Shown: positions 26,331 through 35,462, counted from the first letter of the stretch. The stretch is 64,000 nt of DNA from Gracilibacter sp. BRH_c7a (GCA_001516055.1 LOEZ01000058.1:1-64000), one strand, 5' to 3'. Program-made: numbers and translations. The notes: generated by a model not told the origin, from the letters alone.

Positions 26331-27053
26331 CTATTCCTCCTTCAGAGGCCTTCCCAGCCCAACGTTGATTTTCATGTTCTTGGAAGGCTTAATGCCTATT
26401 TTCTCTAATCTCTCCACTACCGGTAATGTCCCATCAGGTTCAAACCTGGAGATTAAAGCCCAGGAAAAGATACACTTGGCTTTACTGGCTGTTTCAAATA
26501 TCTTAGTACAAATCTCTTCAAGATTCTCTTGTGGGATAACGAATTCTACAATCGCCGAGAGAACCTTTTCATTTCTAACGTCTTCTTTTATTATCCCAGT
26601 ACGTGCATCTTCCATGAGAAAAGTAAGTGGATTCGCTGCTTCAAACTGGATGCCCTCTTCTGCCAACGCCTTGGTAATCACTTCTACATCTCCAAGGCGC
26701 GTACCCACACCTGGGCGTCCAAACTCTAAGGCGATACCAAAGAATCCTCGCTTAAAACGAGCTGTCACATCATTTGTTTTTACTTCCTCAGTACCCCTAC
26801 CCCGAACACCGGTATTCTCATGTTTGGAAGTAGGGTCACTGAATACTTTCCTTACAGAACGCGGCCACTCCATGGTCTCTGGTGGCTCATAAATCGCCTT
26901 AACCGGACATTTGCTTTGCCGGATACAGATTCCACATTCCACGCATTCATCCCAATTTATTCTGGAAGTATCTTTTCCCCTCTCTATCGCCCCCATGGGA
27001 CAATAGGGAAGACATTGACCACACCCAACACACAATTCTTGTCTAATTTTCAA
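26331..27053 (-). CDS. 2x[4Fe-4S] protein with conserved C-terminal domain (unrecognised; module A)
   Basis: 240 residues. An N-terminal bacterial-ferredoxin domain has CVGCGQCLPYCP and CVECGICIRQSKCP, giving two [4Fe-4S] clusters. After a linker comes a motif nearly identical in the paralogue at 29773-30588: GRGTEEVKTNDVTAR (about residue 84-98). It is followed by EFGRPGVGT, NPLTFLMED, VLSAIVEF and a C-terminal NVGLGRPL. The pattern of strands and helices suggests an ACT/ferredoxin-like fold, but I cannot name the family. TTG start with AGGAGG. An electron-transfer partner of the following MTHSLHR protein is plausible. Confidence 0.82.
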   Translation of the reverse strand: MKIRQELCVGCGQCLPYCPMGAIERGKDTSRINWDECVECGICIRQSKCPVKAIYEPPETMEWPRSVRKVFSDPTSKHENTGVRGRGTEEVKTNDVTARFKRGFFGIALEFGRPGVGTRLGDVEVITKALAEEGIQFEAANPLTFLMEDARTGIIKEDVRNEKVLSAIVEFVIPQENLEEICTKIFETASKAKCIFSWALISRFEPDGTLPVVERLEKIGIKPSKNMKINVGLGRPLKEE

Positions 27054-27122
27054 GCCTAGTCCTCCTTGGAACCTAGTGTAAATACTTTCATCATGTAAGC
27101 TGTAAACTAATGCAAAAACCTG

Positions 27123-28628
27123 TTAAGCAGTTTTACTCTTCAAGAAGTACTGAATCCCTTTTTTAACCAAAGGATATAAGACGGCTAGGATAGCAATAAC
27201 CATGATGGTGCCGGAGATTGGTCTTGTAAAGAAGATTGCCGGATTTCCTCCAGAGATAATAATGGATTGTCTCAAGGAAGTCTCCAGGATGTTCCCCAGA
27301 ACTAAGGCTAGGACCATGGGTGCTGCAGGGTATTCTAACTTCTTCATGAAGAAACCAAAGACCCCGAAGCCGATTGTCAGGCCTACATCAAACATACTGT
27401 TATTCAGGCTGTAAGATCCGATAAGAATGAAGCTCATCACCGTGGCACTCAAAACAGGTCTTGAAACATTTAGAACTTTAACGAATAAAGGCACAGCTAG
27501 AATTGCTAATAATAAAAGAAAGACATTACCGATATACATACTACCAATCAGACCCCAGACAAAGTCAGGATTGCGATCGAAAAGTAAAGGTCCTGGTCGT
27601 AAGCCGAACATCATCAGAGCACCAAGCATAATGGCCGTGCTGCCTGACCCCGGAACACCCAGCGTCAGTAAAGGCACCATAGCACCGATTGAGGCAGAAT
27701 TGTTCGCAGCTTCTGGAGCAGCAACCCCTTCGATAACACCTGTCCCGAATTCTTCACTGCGTTTGGAAGTCTTCTTCGCTACTCCATAGGTAATAAAGGA
27801 AGCAATCGTGGCACCGGCACCAGGAAGCATCCCGATAAAGAAACCAATCCCTGTACTCCTTAAAATATGTGCCCAGGCATTTTTCCAATCCTCTTTAGAT
27901 GGAAGAAGTTTACGCCAAGCAACATCTTTCTTATCGATCTTTATAACATTACCATCGCTTCTTGCGGTAAGAATCTCAGCAATACCGAAAAGGCCCATGG
28001 CAACCGGAATGAAATCTAAACCCTCATATAAATGATAAGTACCAAAAGCAAAGCGAGGAATACCTTGTACCAAATCCAGTCCAATAGTAGCAAAGAACAA
28101 TCCCAGCAACGCTGATAGAAAACCTTTGGAAGGATATTTGCCTGTCATCCCAGCAATGGTTGTAAGACCTAAGATCATCAGAGCAAAATATTCAGGGGGC
28201 CCAAACCTTATGGCAAATTCTGCTAAAGCGGGGGCTAAAAACATAAACGCAATCACACTGATAGTTCCACCGATAATGGAAGCAAAAGCCGCCATCCCTA
28301 ATGCTTGCCCGGCTCTTCCCTTTTTGGCCATAGGGTAACCATCAAGAGTGGTCATAACCGCTGCAGAATCACCAGGTGTGTTAATGAGAATAGATGTAAT
28401 AGATCCTCCGTACATTGCTCCATAGTAAATTCCCGCTAGCATAATAATTCCTGAAATCGGATTGGCTCCAAAGGTTAAGGGTAGGAGGACGGCGATTCCA
28501 GCAGAAGGTCCCAGACCTGGAAGTGCCCCGACGAGCGTACCGAAAATAACTCCAACTAGGCAATATACTAAGTTAATGGGATCATTGGCTACAGACAGCC
28601 CGAAGAGTAAATTTTGTATTGTTTCCAC
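27123..28628 (-). CDS. tctA: Tripartite tricarboxylate transporter, large membrane subunit TctA
   Basis: 501 residues, about twelve membrane segments, the main channel subunit of TTT-family carriers. Typical signatures are GALPGLGPSAGIAVLLPLT near residue 35 and its second-half counterpart GMLPGAGATIASF, a Gly/Pro-rich repeated motif. GTG start behind AGGGGGTGA. It is followed upstream by tctB but separated from tctC by the module B genes, an unusual split order. The cargo is a carboxylate, identity unknown. Confidence 0.95.
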   Translation of the reverse strand: METIQNLLFGLSVANDPINLVYCLVGVIFGTLVGALPGLGPSAGIAVLLPLTFGANPISGIIMLAGIYYGAMYGGSITSILINTPGDSAAVMTTLDGYPMAKKGRAGQALGMAAFASIIGGTISVIAFMFLAPALAEFAIRFGPPEYFALMILGLTTIAGMTGKYPSKGFLSALLGLFFATIGLDLVQGIPRFAFGTYHLYEGLDFIPVAMGLFGIAEILTARSDGNVIKIDKKDVAWRKLLPSKEDWKNAWAHILRSTGIGFFIGMLPGAGATIASFITYGVAKKTSKRSEEFGTGVIEGVAAPEAANNSASIGAMVPLLTLGVPGSGSTAIMLGALMMFGLRPGPLLFDRNPDFVWGLIGSMYIGNVFLLLLAILAVPLFVKVLNVSRPVLSATVMSFILIGSYSLNNSMFDVGLTIGFGVFGFFMKKLEYPAAPMVLALVLGNILETSLRQSIIISGGNPAIFFTRPISGTIMVIAILAVLYPLVKKGIQYFLKSKTA

Positions 28629-28640
28629 TTTGTCACCCCC

Positions 28641-29093
28641 TTAAAATCCAAAAATTCCTTTAGGTAATGGAACCGCAAGCACAAAGACAAAAATTCCATA
28701 TAAGAAAACTGGCGTAAGTACTGTTAGTCCAACTATGGTTTTCCAACTCTTAGTTCCCATGAGCTTAGCAATACCACCTACCATTAAACCTAGGGCTACG
28801 AGAAGTCCAGTTATTGGAGTGATTATGACTAGAACAATAGCACTACCGATAACGATGTAAAAATCATTGAATTCTCCAGGCTTGAATGGATTAGCCATTT
28901 TGCTGGCGAAACCTGTAAACGTTTTTATTAATGGAATGAGGGCTACCAGACCTATTAAAATACCTAACCAAAAGGGCAAAAATCCAGGGCCTGGAGTTCC
29001 TTCAACCATATAGTCGAATTGCAGTGATTGCTGGATGATAACAAGTGCAAATATAATTATCAGGATACTGGCAACACGATTTGCCATCCGCAT
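28641..29093 (-). CDS. tctB: Tripartite tricarboxylate transporter, small membrane subunit TctB
   Basis: 150 residues with four hydrophobic helices (VASILIIIFALVIIQQS, FLPFWLGILIGLVALIP, then a long double segment). Length, topology and place immediately before tctA (12-base gap) identify it as the small TctB subunit, whose sequence is poorly conserved in general. The motif GTPGPGFLPFW after the first helix is typical. It works with TctA and the lipoprotein TctC. Confidence 0.9.
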   Translation of the reverse strand: MRMANRVASILIIIFALVIIQQSLQFDYMVEGTPGPGFLPFWLGILIGLVALIPLIKTFTGFASKMANPFKPGEFNDFYIVIGSAIVLVIITPITGLLVALGLMVGGIAKLMGTKSWKTIVGLTVLTPVFLYGIFVFVLAVPLPKGIFGF

Positions 29094-29129
29094 TATTTAT
29101 AACCTCCTTTTTTAGTTATTTAACAATAG

Positions 29130-29759
29130 CTATTTGTTTGGAGCATATTTTTCAAATAATTTTTCAGCCCGCTCCGTATTATAAATTCCACATATACATA
29201 GATGACCGATATTTACAGTCGCTTGCTGAGGAGAAAGTTCCCCTCGTTTCACTTTCTCCATTGTTTGTTCAATTAAAGGCCTTCCGACTAAACCATGACC
29301 ACACATCGTAACCAATTCTAAAACCTCTTCGGAAGGAAGTTTGTCTTTTTTACCCCAGACATCCAGAGATAAGTTTATCGAATGGGGTTTGATACCATAT
29401 TCTTTACACATTTTAAAAGTTTCCTTGGTAGGCCCGGAAAGAGTCACTGACATTCCAGTATCTAATTCTTTAATCTTTTTGATAGCAGCAAATGCTTTCT
29501 CTTTGGTAGCAAAGTTACAGCGGACACGTGGTACCTTTGTAAATCCCTCACGTATTTGCTCCACAGTTACTCCTGAGAGAATTGTTCCTCTTTCATTGGA
29601 TCCAATATTGGTTGGTCCTATTTCCCAAACGGCCTCAAGAATCTTAATCATACCCTCTTTCGATCCAATATGGTTTATCCCGGATGCCGCGGTAACCAGC
29701 AAGGTAAAATCATTTTCGAGGTATTCATCTGTTCCTCTACGATGTAATGAATGAGTCAT
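29130..29759 (-). CDS. MTHSLHR-family protein with C-terminal CGHG...CxC domain (unrecognised; module B)
   Basis: 209 residues. Residues 1-135 match the 140-residue module A protein (MTHSLHRRG, GINHIG, GPTNIGS, GMSVTLSGP, CKEYGIKPHSINLSL). Residues 146-205 add a second domain, LVTMCGHGLVG...KRGELS...LCICGIYNTERA, the same domain that stands alone at 16710-17075. Shared Cys153, His155, Cys188 and Cys190 suggest a metal or Fe-S site. It starts 13 bases after its iron-sulfur partner. I do not recognise the family; a redox or metallo-enzyme function with the partner is the simplest inference. Confidence 0.82.
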   Translation of the reverse strand: MTHSLHRRGTDEYLENDFTLLVTAASGINHIGSKEGMIKILEAVWEIGPTNIGSNERGTILSGVTVEQIREGFTKVPRVRCNFATKEKAFAAIKKIKELDTGMSVTLSGPTKETFKMCKEYGIKPHSINLSLDVWGKKDKLPSEEVLELVTMCGHGLVGRPLIEQTMEKVKRGELSPQQATVNIGHLCICGIYNTERAEKLFEKYAPNK

Positions 29760-29772
29760 ATAAAATCACCCC

Positions 29773-30588
29773 CTAAGCCTCTCTCGAAATAACTAAAGGT
29801 CTGCCCATTCCCAGGTTGACTTTGGCATTCGCTCTGGGGGTCATTCCTAATTTTTCAAGTCCGGACAGAACGGGTATCGTCCCATCTTCATCGAAACAGC
29901 ATATAAGATCAAGAGAAAATACTGTATCTAGCTCATTCGCTACTTCTTTAATAGCTTCCAAAATTGTTTCCATATTTTCCAGTTTAGTGCGACATTCAAC
30001 AATGGCTGAAATCACTCTCTCTTGTTTGTACTCTTCTTTAAAAGTTCCTTTAATTGGATCTTCCATCAAATGGGTAAGAGGATTATCATGTTCATATTCC
30101 ACGCCAAGCTTGGCTAAGGCAATGGTCACTTTTTCAACTTCAACAAAGTTGGTACCAAGGCAAGGACGGCCCATTTCTATAGCTATGCCGATTTCACCTC
30201 GACAAATTCTACCTGTGACATCATTGGTTTTAACTTCTTCAGTTCCTCGGCCCGGTACTCCCGTGAGCTTATGGGAGGTAGCAGGGTTACTAAAGAAACG
30301 ACGTACTTCTCTCGGTGTTCCATCAATCTCATCCAATGGTTCATAAATTGCGTTATTAGGGCACCTGTTCACTTTTTTATAATGTTTTTTAAGGATTACA
30401 GAATCAGATGATGCACTATAAATAGCCTTCTCACCTGATTTGGCAAATCTATGCCGAATACAGTTACCACATTCAACACAGAGAACTTGATCAATAACTG
30501 CAACATCATCAACCATACTGATCGCATAATAGGGGCAATATGGTAAGCACCTGCCGCAACCACTACATTTTTCCTTGTCAATCAACAT
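29773..30588 (-). CDS. 2x[4Fe-4S] protein with conserved C-terminal domain, insert form (unrecognised; module B)
   Basis: 271 residues, paralogue of 26331-27053. The first cluster motif is CSGCGRCLPYCP. The second begins CVECGNCIRH but an insert of about 28 residues (SGEKAIYSASSDSVILK and on) comes before the last CPNNAIYEP, so the fourth ligand is displaced compared with module A. Then the same block GRGTEEVKTNDVTGR, EMGRPCLGT, NPLTHLMED and NLGMGRPL. ATG start with GGGGGAAT upstream. It is the first gene after the tctC terminator, so it may head its own transcript with tctB and tctA. Not a family I can name. Confidence 0.82.
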   Translation of the reverse strand: MLIDKEKCSGCGRCLPYCPYYAISMVDDVAVIDQVLCVECGNCIRHRFAKSGEKAIYSASSDSVILKKHYKKVNRCPNNAIYEPLDEIDGTPREVRRFFSNPATSHKLTGVPGRGTEEVKTNDVTGRICRGEIGIAIEMGRPCLGTNFVEVEKVTIALAKLGVEYEHDNPLTHLMEDPIKGTFKEEYKQERVISAIVECRTKLENMETILEAIKEVANELDTVFSLDLICCFDEDGTIPVLSGLEKLGMTPRANAKVNLGMGRPLVISREA

Positions 30589-30710
30589 TTTTTAAATTCC
30601 CCCTAGATCAAGTTAGACAGTTTCCGAACTCTCTCTTCTTCGTTATTGTTTATATCAGATAACCAAGACTTTTTTTATATGGTATTCATGAACAGACTAA
30701 CTTATGGTTA

Positions 30711-30746
30711 GAAAGAGGAGGCAGCACGTAAAGTGCCTCCTCTTTC
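30711..30746 (-). terminator. Strong stem-loop after tctC
   Basis: Thirteen-bp perfect stem GAAAGAGGAGGCA/TGCCTCCTCTTTC with a 10-base loop, 15 bases beyond the tctC stop. It separates the high-demand binding-protein gene from the membrane subunits. Confidence 0.8.
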
Positions 30747-30760
30747 TTAAGATTAGAAAA

Positions 30761-31768
30761 CTATTGTCCTACTTTGTCTAAATACTTAGCAAACATGTTA
30801 TTGATTCTTTCACTTGCTGCAGTGAATTCTGCTGCGTTCATGAGAGTCTCTTCCATAAAGTTGTCAGCTACGAACTTTTTCCATTCTGGAGTTGCTGCAG
30901 CTTTTAAGACCATATCTTCTAAGAACTTAACCTCATCATCAGAAATGCCAGAAGGTGCAACGATTCCACGAGTTTGAGCCATTACAATGTCATATCCTTG
31001 TTCCTTCATAGTCGGAATATCTTTAAGATCACCGCCTAAACGCTCTTCTGTAGTAACAGCTAATGCTCTAACTTTACCTGCTTCTAATTGAGCAGCAGCT
31101 TCACTTGGTCCTAAGATACCCCAAGAAGTATGTTGTCCAAGAATCGCTGTCATAACTTCTCCGCCACCTTCAAAAGGTACGTACTTCATATCCATACCAG
31201 CTAGATCTTCAAAGGCATAGAAGATGATAGCATCCACTGAAAGTCCGCTTGAACCACCAGCACTAACTTTACCAGCGTTAGCTTTAGCATCTTGAACTAA
31301 ATCATCTAATGTTTGGTACTTAGAATCAGCAGCCACCAAAATCAGGTTAGGGTCAACACATAATGCTGCAATATGAGTAAAATCTTTATAGGAAACAGGA
31401 GATTTTCCAGATAAAGGACCTGTGTAGAAACTGGAGCTAACAGTACTTAGCTCATAAGGATCTCCTTTATGGTCATTAGCTACGATGGACCAACCAATAG
31501 ATCCTGAACCACCAGGCTTATTGACAACAACGATAGGCTGTGGAGAAAACTTATTGTCTTCAATAACTTTTACAAGGGTACGAACGAAAACATCACTACC
31601 GCCCCCTGCGCCCATAGGTACCATCATCTCAAAAGGCTTCTCAGGGAAAGTTGATTCAGGCTCTGCAGGTGCTGTTGGTGTTGCGGCCGGGCTACTGCAA
31701 CCTACCATAGCAGTGAGGGCAAATAGACAGACCATAACAATTGTTATCCAGCGTGTACTTTTTTTCAT
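30761..31768 (-). CDS. tctC: Tripartite tricarboxylate transporter, substrate-binding lipoprotein TctC
   Basis: 335 residues. Lipoprotein signal peptide (WITIVMVCLFALTAMVGC) places it on the outer membrane face, followed by an Ala/Pro/Thr linker. The mature Bug-type binding protein has MVPMGAGGGSDVFVRTL, VVVNKPGGSGSIGW and VPFEGGGEVMTAILGQH, the loops that hold the carboxylate through two waters in this family. AGGAG precedes the ATG. The strong terminator after it and the split from tctBA are notable. Ligand not predictable. Confidence 0.94.
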   Translation of the reverse strand: MKKSTRWITIVMVCLFALTAMVGCSSPAATPTAPAEPESTFPEKPFEMMVPMGAGGGSDVFVRTLVKVIEDNKFSPQPIVVVNKPGGSGSIGWSIVANDHKGDPYELSTVSSSFYTGPLSGKSPVSYKDFTHIAALCVDPNLILVAADSKYQTLDDLVQDAKANAGKVSAGGSSGLSVDAIIFYAFEDLAGMDMKYVPFEGGGEVMTAILGQHTSWGILGPSEAAAQLEAGKVRALAVTTEERLGGDLKDIPTMKEQGYDIVMAQTRGIVAPSGISDDEVKFLEDMVLKAAATPEWKKFVADNFMEETLMNAAEFTAASERINNMFAKYLDKVGQ

Positions 31769-31850
31769 CTCTTTTACTCCTTTAATTTTTTTAAGTTTTT
31801 TTCTGGAATGGTAACAAGGAAACTAAACAATATCCCTCCCCTTATTAAGT

Positions 31851-31902
31851 ATCTCAGAGACTCTGTCCGTTTGATAGTGAAATTTGAGTCTCTCGCTGAG
31901 AT
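31851..31902. promoter_or_regulatory. Inverted repeat ahead of tctC
   Basis: ATCTCAGAGACTC at 31851-31863 pairs with GAGTCTCTCGCTGAGAT at 31886-31902 (4-base bulge), in the 208-base spacer between the dehydratase and tctC. It may be a terminator-like processing site or an operator. No -24/-12 promoter was found here. Confidence 0.55.
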
Positions 31903-31976
31903 TGTTTTACATTCCCCCTTTCTTACTAGTGCTTAATTTGGAAAATCAATCTATCAAAAGGTATATTTTTGACTAT

Positions 31977-33647
31977 TTATTCCAGAAGTGCTCCCTTATG
32001 AGCCTGTCCGACATTTCGGCTATACACTCCTAAGAAGCCTTTCTTTACGGGAGATTTCCGTGGAGAAAGCTTAGCTAAACGTTCAGATATTTCTTCAGCA
32101 CTTAATTGGATATCTAACCTCTTATTTTGGATATCTATTTCTATCAGGTCACCGTCTTGAACAATGGCAATTGGTCCTCCAACATGTGCTTCCGGTGAGA
32201 CATGACCAATACAAAAACCTCTAGTGGCACCTGAAAAACGTCCATCGGTAATCATAGCCACACTATCACCCAGTCCCATACCAGTGAGTAAAGCAGCCGG
32301 AATGGACATCTCTCTCATACCCGGTCCCCCAGCAGGTCCTTCATAGCGAATTACTAACACATCTCCAGGTTTAATCTCTTTATTCATAATATGATCAATC
32401 AAATGTTCTTCTGACTCAAAAGTCTTAGCTACTCCTACCTGTCTGGTGGGAGCTTCCTTGACACCACTCACTTTTATTACGGCTCCCTCAGGGGCAAGAC
32501 TGCCTTTAAGAACAACAATTCCACCTTTGGACTGCAAGGGATTATCGAGCGTCCTGATGGTATCCCATTTTCTTACTTCTCGTATATAAGAACTTATAGC
32601 GTTGCCGGTGACAGTAAATACGCCTTTGTTAATCAAAGGTTCAATTATTCCATATATTGCTCCGACTCCGCCTGCTTCATAAAAGTCCCATAAGGTATAT
32701 TTGCTGGATGGTTTATATTTAGCTACACAAGGGGTTGCTTCCGATATTTGGTCAATATCATCCAGAGTTAACTCGATTTCAGCTTCTTGAGCAATAGCAG
32801 ATAAATGCAGAACAGCGTTAGTTGAGCCACCGACAGCCATCAAAAAGCGCACGGCATTCTCAATATTTTCTTTAGTTATAATCTGTTTGGGAAGCAAGTT
32901 CTCACTGACCATCTCAACAATTCGTTCCCCTGTTTCTTTCGCTTGCCGCCTCTTCTCGGCGTAAACCGAAGGTGTAGTAGAAGTTCCAGGTAAACTCATC
33001 CCTAAGGCTTCAATGAGACAGCCCATAGTATTTCCGGTCCCCATCATCCCACAGACTCCAACTGTAGTGCAGGTATCCGTTTCAATAGATTCAAATAGTT
33101 CTTCATCAATAAAACCTTTTTTAAATGCCCCCATGGCCTCTTTGACATCGGACATAATCCGCTGCTCTCCCTTTTCATCGAAATGAGAAAGCATTGGACC
33201 GGGGGGCAGGAAAATGGATGGAATATTCAAGCGGGCTGCTGCCATGAGCATTCCTCCCGGGGACTTATCACAAGACGGCAAAAATACCAGTCCATCGAAC
33301 CCCCCAGAACCCACCATTACTTCGATCTCGGCAGCCACAACTTCCCTGCTGGGCAGAGAATAATGCATTCCTACACCCTGAGCAATCGCATCACATACAG
33401 CCACGGTATAGAACTCAACCGGAGTTCCACCCGCTGCCCAAATACCACTTTTAACGAATTGCGCTAATTCTTTATTAGGATAACTTCCAGGGTGCATTTC
33501 CGAATAGGAGACAACAACACCAATGACTGGTTTGCTAAGATCCTTCTTGGTATATCCTACAGACTTGAACATAGCACGGGGGTAAGCACCTTTTATCCCA
33601 TCAAACAACTCTTTAGAGTTACATAACATTTTCTTATCATCTTTCAA
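31977..33647 (-). CDS. IlvD/Edd-family dehydratase
   Basis: 556 residues of the Fe-S dehydratase family (dihydroxyacid, phosphogluconate and sugar-acid dehydratases). Motifs: [61 protein letters not shown] and [10 protein letters not shown]. The HPGS motif near residue 53 is the PG variant used by many anaerobe enzymes. [11 protein letters not shown] differs from the ACPGAGSCGGM of valine-pathway IlvD, and no other branched-chain gene is near, so a sugar- or hydroxyacid substrate is more likely. TTG start with AGGAGGG. It may supply a 2-oxo-3-deoxyacid to the DapA-type aldolase. Confidence 0.9.
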   Translation of the reverse strand: MKDDKKMLCNSKELFDGIKGAYPRAMFKSVGYTKKDLSKPVIGVVVSYSEMHPGSYPNKELAQFVKSGIWAAGGTPVEFYTVAVCDAIAQGVGMHYSLPSREVVAAEIEVMVGSGGFDGLVFLPSCDKSPGGMLMAAARLNIPSIFLPPGPMLSHFDEKGEQRIMSDVKEAMGAFKKGFIDEELFESIETDTCTTVGVCGMMGTGNTMGCLIEALGMSLPGTSTTPSVYAEKRRQAKETGERIVEMVSENLLPKQIITKENIENAVRFLMAVGGSTNAVLHLSAIAQEAEIELTLDDIDQISEATPCVAKYKPSSKYTLWDFYEAGGVGAIYGIIEPLINKGVFTVTGNAISSYIREVRKWDTIRTLDNPLQSKGGIVVLKGSLAPEGAVIKVSGVKEAPTRQVGVAKTFESEEHLIDHIMNKEIKPGDVLVIRYEGPAGGPGMREMSIPAALLTGMGLGDSVAMITDGRFSGATRGFCIGHVSPEAHVGGPIAIVQDGDLIEIDIQNKRLDIQLSAEEISERLAKLSPRKSPVKKGFLGVYSRNVGQAHKGALLE

Positions 33648-33698
33648 ACGTATTCCCTCCTGTCCAGAAATTTTTCTAATGGAGACATCCCTACTTAT

Positions 33699-34511
33699 TT
33701 ATTCTTCATTGATTAACCGATTCACATATTCAAACCCTGCCTTGGCAGCCCTATAACAATCTGGAATCTGCTCAATTTCCAACGAGATATATCGGTTATA
33801 ACCCAAAGCCTTTAGTACCCTTATCGCATCAACAAAATCAATCTTTCCTGTTCCGGGTATTCCTCGATTGTTATCTGCAAAATGAACATGAATATTATAA
33901 TCTTTCCCATCAATGAAACTAGCAGCTTGAGACTTGTCCTCAATGTTCATATGAAAAACATCCATCATGATAAACAGATTAGACAGTTGTTGCCGCTTAA
34001 CCCAAGATAAGGCTTCCTGAGTAGAGTTAAGATTATCTACAGCGAACCGGCATTGGGGTTCCAAAGTGATAACGGTATTCTTTAAAGCAGCGTATTCACA
34101 TACTGTTTTGAAAGCCTTATCTCTCCACTCCCTGGCGGAAACTGAATCTCCCTTATTAACATCCCCACGCAATTTGCCTATATTAACTTGAGCTCCAAGT
34201 CTGGCAGCAAAATCAACAGCTGCTTTCGCTCGCTCAATCGATTCGTTTCTTACTTTGTCATCAGAGGAAGTAAAAGTTATTTTATCCTCGGCAGCCATTG
34301 GTCCAGTCCCCACAGCCGCTAGTTCCAAGCCGGAATCCGCCAGCAGTCGGCAGAATTCATCCTGATCCATATCTCGAGGGTCACGGACAAAAGCCTCTAC
34401 CCCCTGATAACCAATATCTTTAAGAGATGCGAACATCTCCTTAAGTTCTCCTCGATAAGCCAGATACTTTCCGCTCGTATCAGGTGTGCAAACGGTATAA
34501 GATAATTTCAT
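33699..34511 (-). CDS. TIM-barrel sugar phosphate isomerase/epimerase (AP endonuclease 2 family), copy 1
   Basis: 270 residues. Metal ligands and barrel motifs of the xylose-isomerase-like family: GYQGVEAFVRDP, LEPQ, MMDVFHMNIED, HVHFADNNRGIPG and YISLEIEQ, with Glu, Asp, His and Glu as likely divalent metal ligands. It is a paralogue of the gene at 35534-36346: both share CTPDT/GTPET near the start, VNIGK, NSTQEALSW/NTTQEGLSW and ADNNRGIPG/ADSNRGIPG. Such pairs often handle keto-sugar or branched sugar-acid isomerisation. Substrate unknown. Confidence 0.88.
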   Translation of the reverse strand: MKLSYTVCTPDTSGKYLAYRGELKEMFASLKDIGYQGVEAFVRDPRDMDQDEFCRLLADSGLELAAVGTGPMAAEDKITFTSSDDKVRNESIERAKAAVDFAARLGAQVNIGKLRGDVNKGDSVSAREWRDKAFKTVCEYAALKNTVITLEPQCRFAVDNLNSTQEALSWVKRQQLSNLFIMMDVFHMNIEDKSQAASFIDGKDYNIHVHFADNNRGIPGTGKIDFVDAIRVLKALGYNRYISLEIEQIPDCYRAAKAGFEYVNRLINEE

Positions 34512-34577
34512 GCTTTTTCCCCCTATCTAAGTTTTAAAGTATAAATGAAGTATTTCTTTTGCAGGGTTAGCACGCTT

Positions 34578-35462
34578 CTATCTACTCCTGTATTGAACTC
34601 CCAAGAATTCTTCAAAGACTCCGATCATACTCCCTTTGTCTTTATCACCATGACCTTTCAGCAACGCCATCTGATAGGTACTGGTGGCAGCACCTAATAC
34701 CGGCATAGGAATACAAAGATTCGATCCAATCTCTGCTGCACTAACAAGGTCTTTATAAGCATTCTTCAAAGGATATCCATCTGCAAAACTATTCTTTAAG
34801 ATACGAGGAATGAAGAATTCTGAAGCATAACTTCTTCCTGTTCCACTGTTAACTACCTCACCAACCTTCTCTGGGTCAAGCCCCATCTTCATAGACATGG
34901 GGAGAATTTCTGCCAGGGCCGCTACGTTAATATCAAACAATAGCTGGTTAATTAATTTAGTAAGCTGCCCGCTTCCGGTGTCACCCATAAAAAGAATCTT
35001 ATCCCCAACACATTCGAAGAATGGCATCATCTCTTTAAAGACTTCTTCTTGACCTCCACACATCACAGTTAAACTGCCTTCCATCGCCCGCTTCTCCATT
35101 CCTGAAACGGGAGCATCAAGAAATTTAACTCCTTTCTCTTGCAGACAGTTGGCAATTTCCAAAGTTGTCGTATATTTAATAGTACTGAAGTCAACCACAG
35201 TCTGGCCTTCTCGTAGAAAATTGATTATCCCTTTTGAGCCCAACATTACATTTTTTACAATGTTGCTATCAGGCAAACAAAGAAAAATAATATCGGCTGA
35301 AGCGACTTCCACTAAACTTGTTGTTGTCTTAGCTCCCTTTTCCTCAAATTCCGGGAATAAATCTGTTCTCATATCATTAACGATAAGCTCAGCATCACTC
35401 TTGAGCATATTCATGGCCATGTGCTTGCCCATCTGCCCTAATCCAATGAAACCAATTTTCAT
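34578..35462 (-). CDS. 3-hydroxyisobutyrate dehydrogenase-family NAD(P) oxidoreductase
   Basis: 294 residues of the beta-hydroxyacid dehydrogenase family. Rossmann motif GFIGLGQMGKHM at the N-terminus, substrate-binding DAPVSGMEKRAMEGSL near 117, and catalytic Lys in GSGQLTKLINQLLF near 170. Relatives include tartronate semialdehyde reductase, L-threonate dehydrogenase and 3-hydroxyisobutyrate dehydrogenase; the neighbourhood (PdxA, isomerases) favours a tetronate-like or hydroxyacid substrate, but that is inference. It sits between the two paralogous isomerases. Confidence 0.9.
   Translation of the reverse strand: MKIGFIGLGQMGKHMAMNMLKSDAELIVNDMRTDLFPEFEEKGAKTTTSLVEVASADIIFLCLPDSNIVKNVMLGSKGIINFLREGQTVVDFSTIKYTTTLEIANCLQEKGVKFLDAPVSGMEKRAMEGSLTVMCGGQEEVFKEMMPFFECVGDKILFMGDTGSGQLTKLINQLLFDINVAALAEILPMSMKMGLDPEKVGEVVNSGTGRSYASEFFIPRILKNSFADGYPLKNAYKDLVSAAEIGSNLCIPMPVLGAATSTYQMALLKGHGDKDKGSMIGVFEEFLGVQYRSR

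Noticed and set aside
31977-33647. Loss of an Fe-S ligand in the dehydratase because HPGS replaces the usual PCN
   Set aside because: The PG variant is common in enzymes of anaerobes, which use the Cys of the AVCD motif; not an anomaly.
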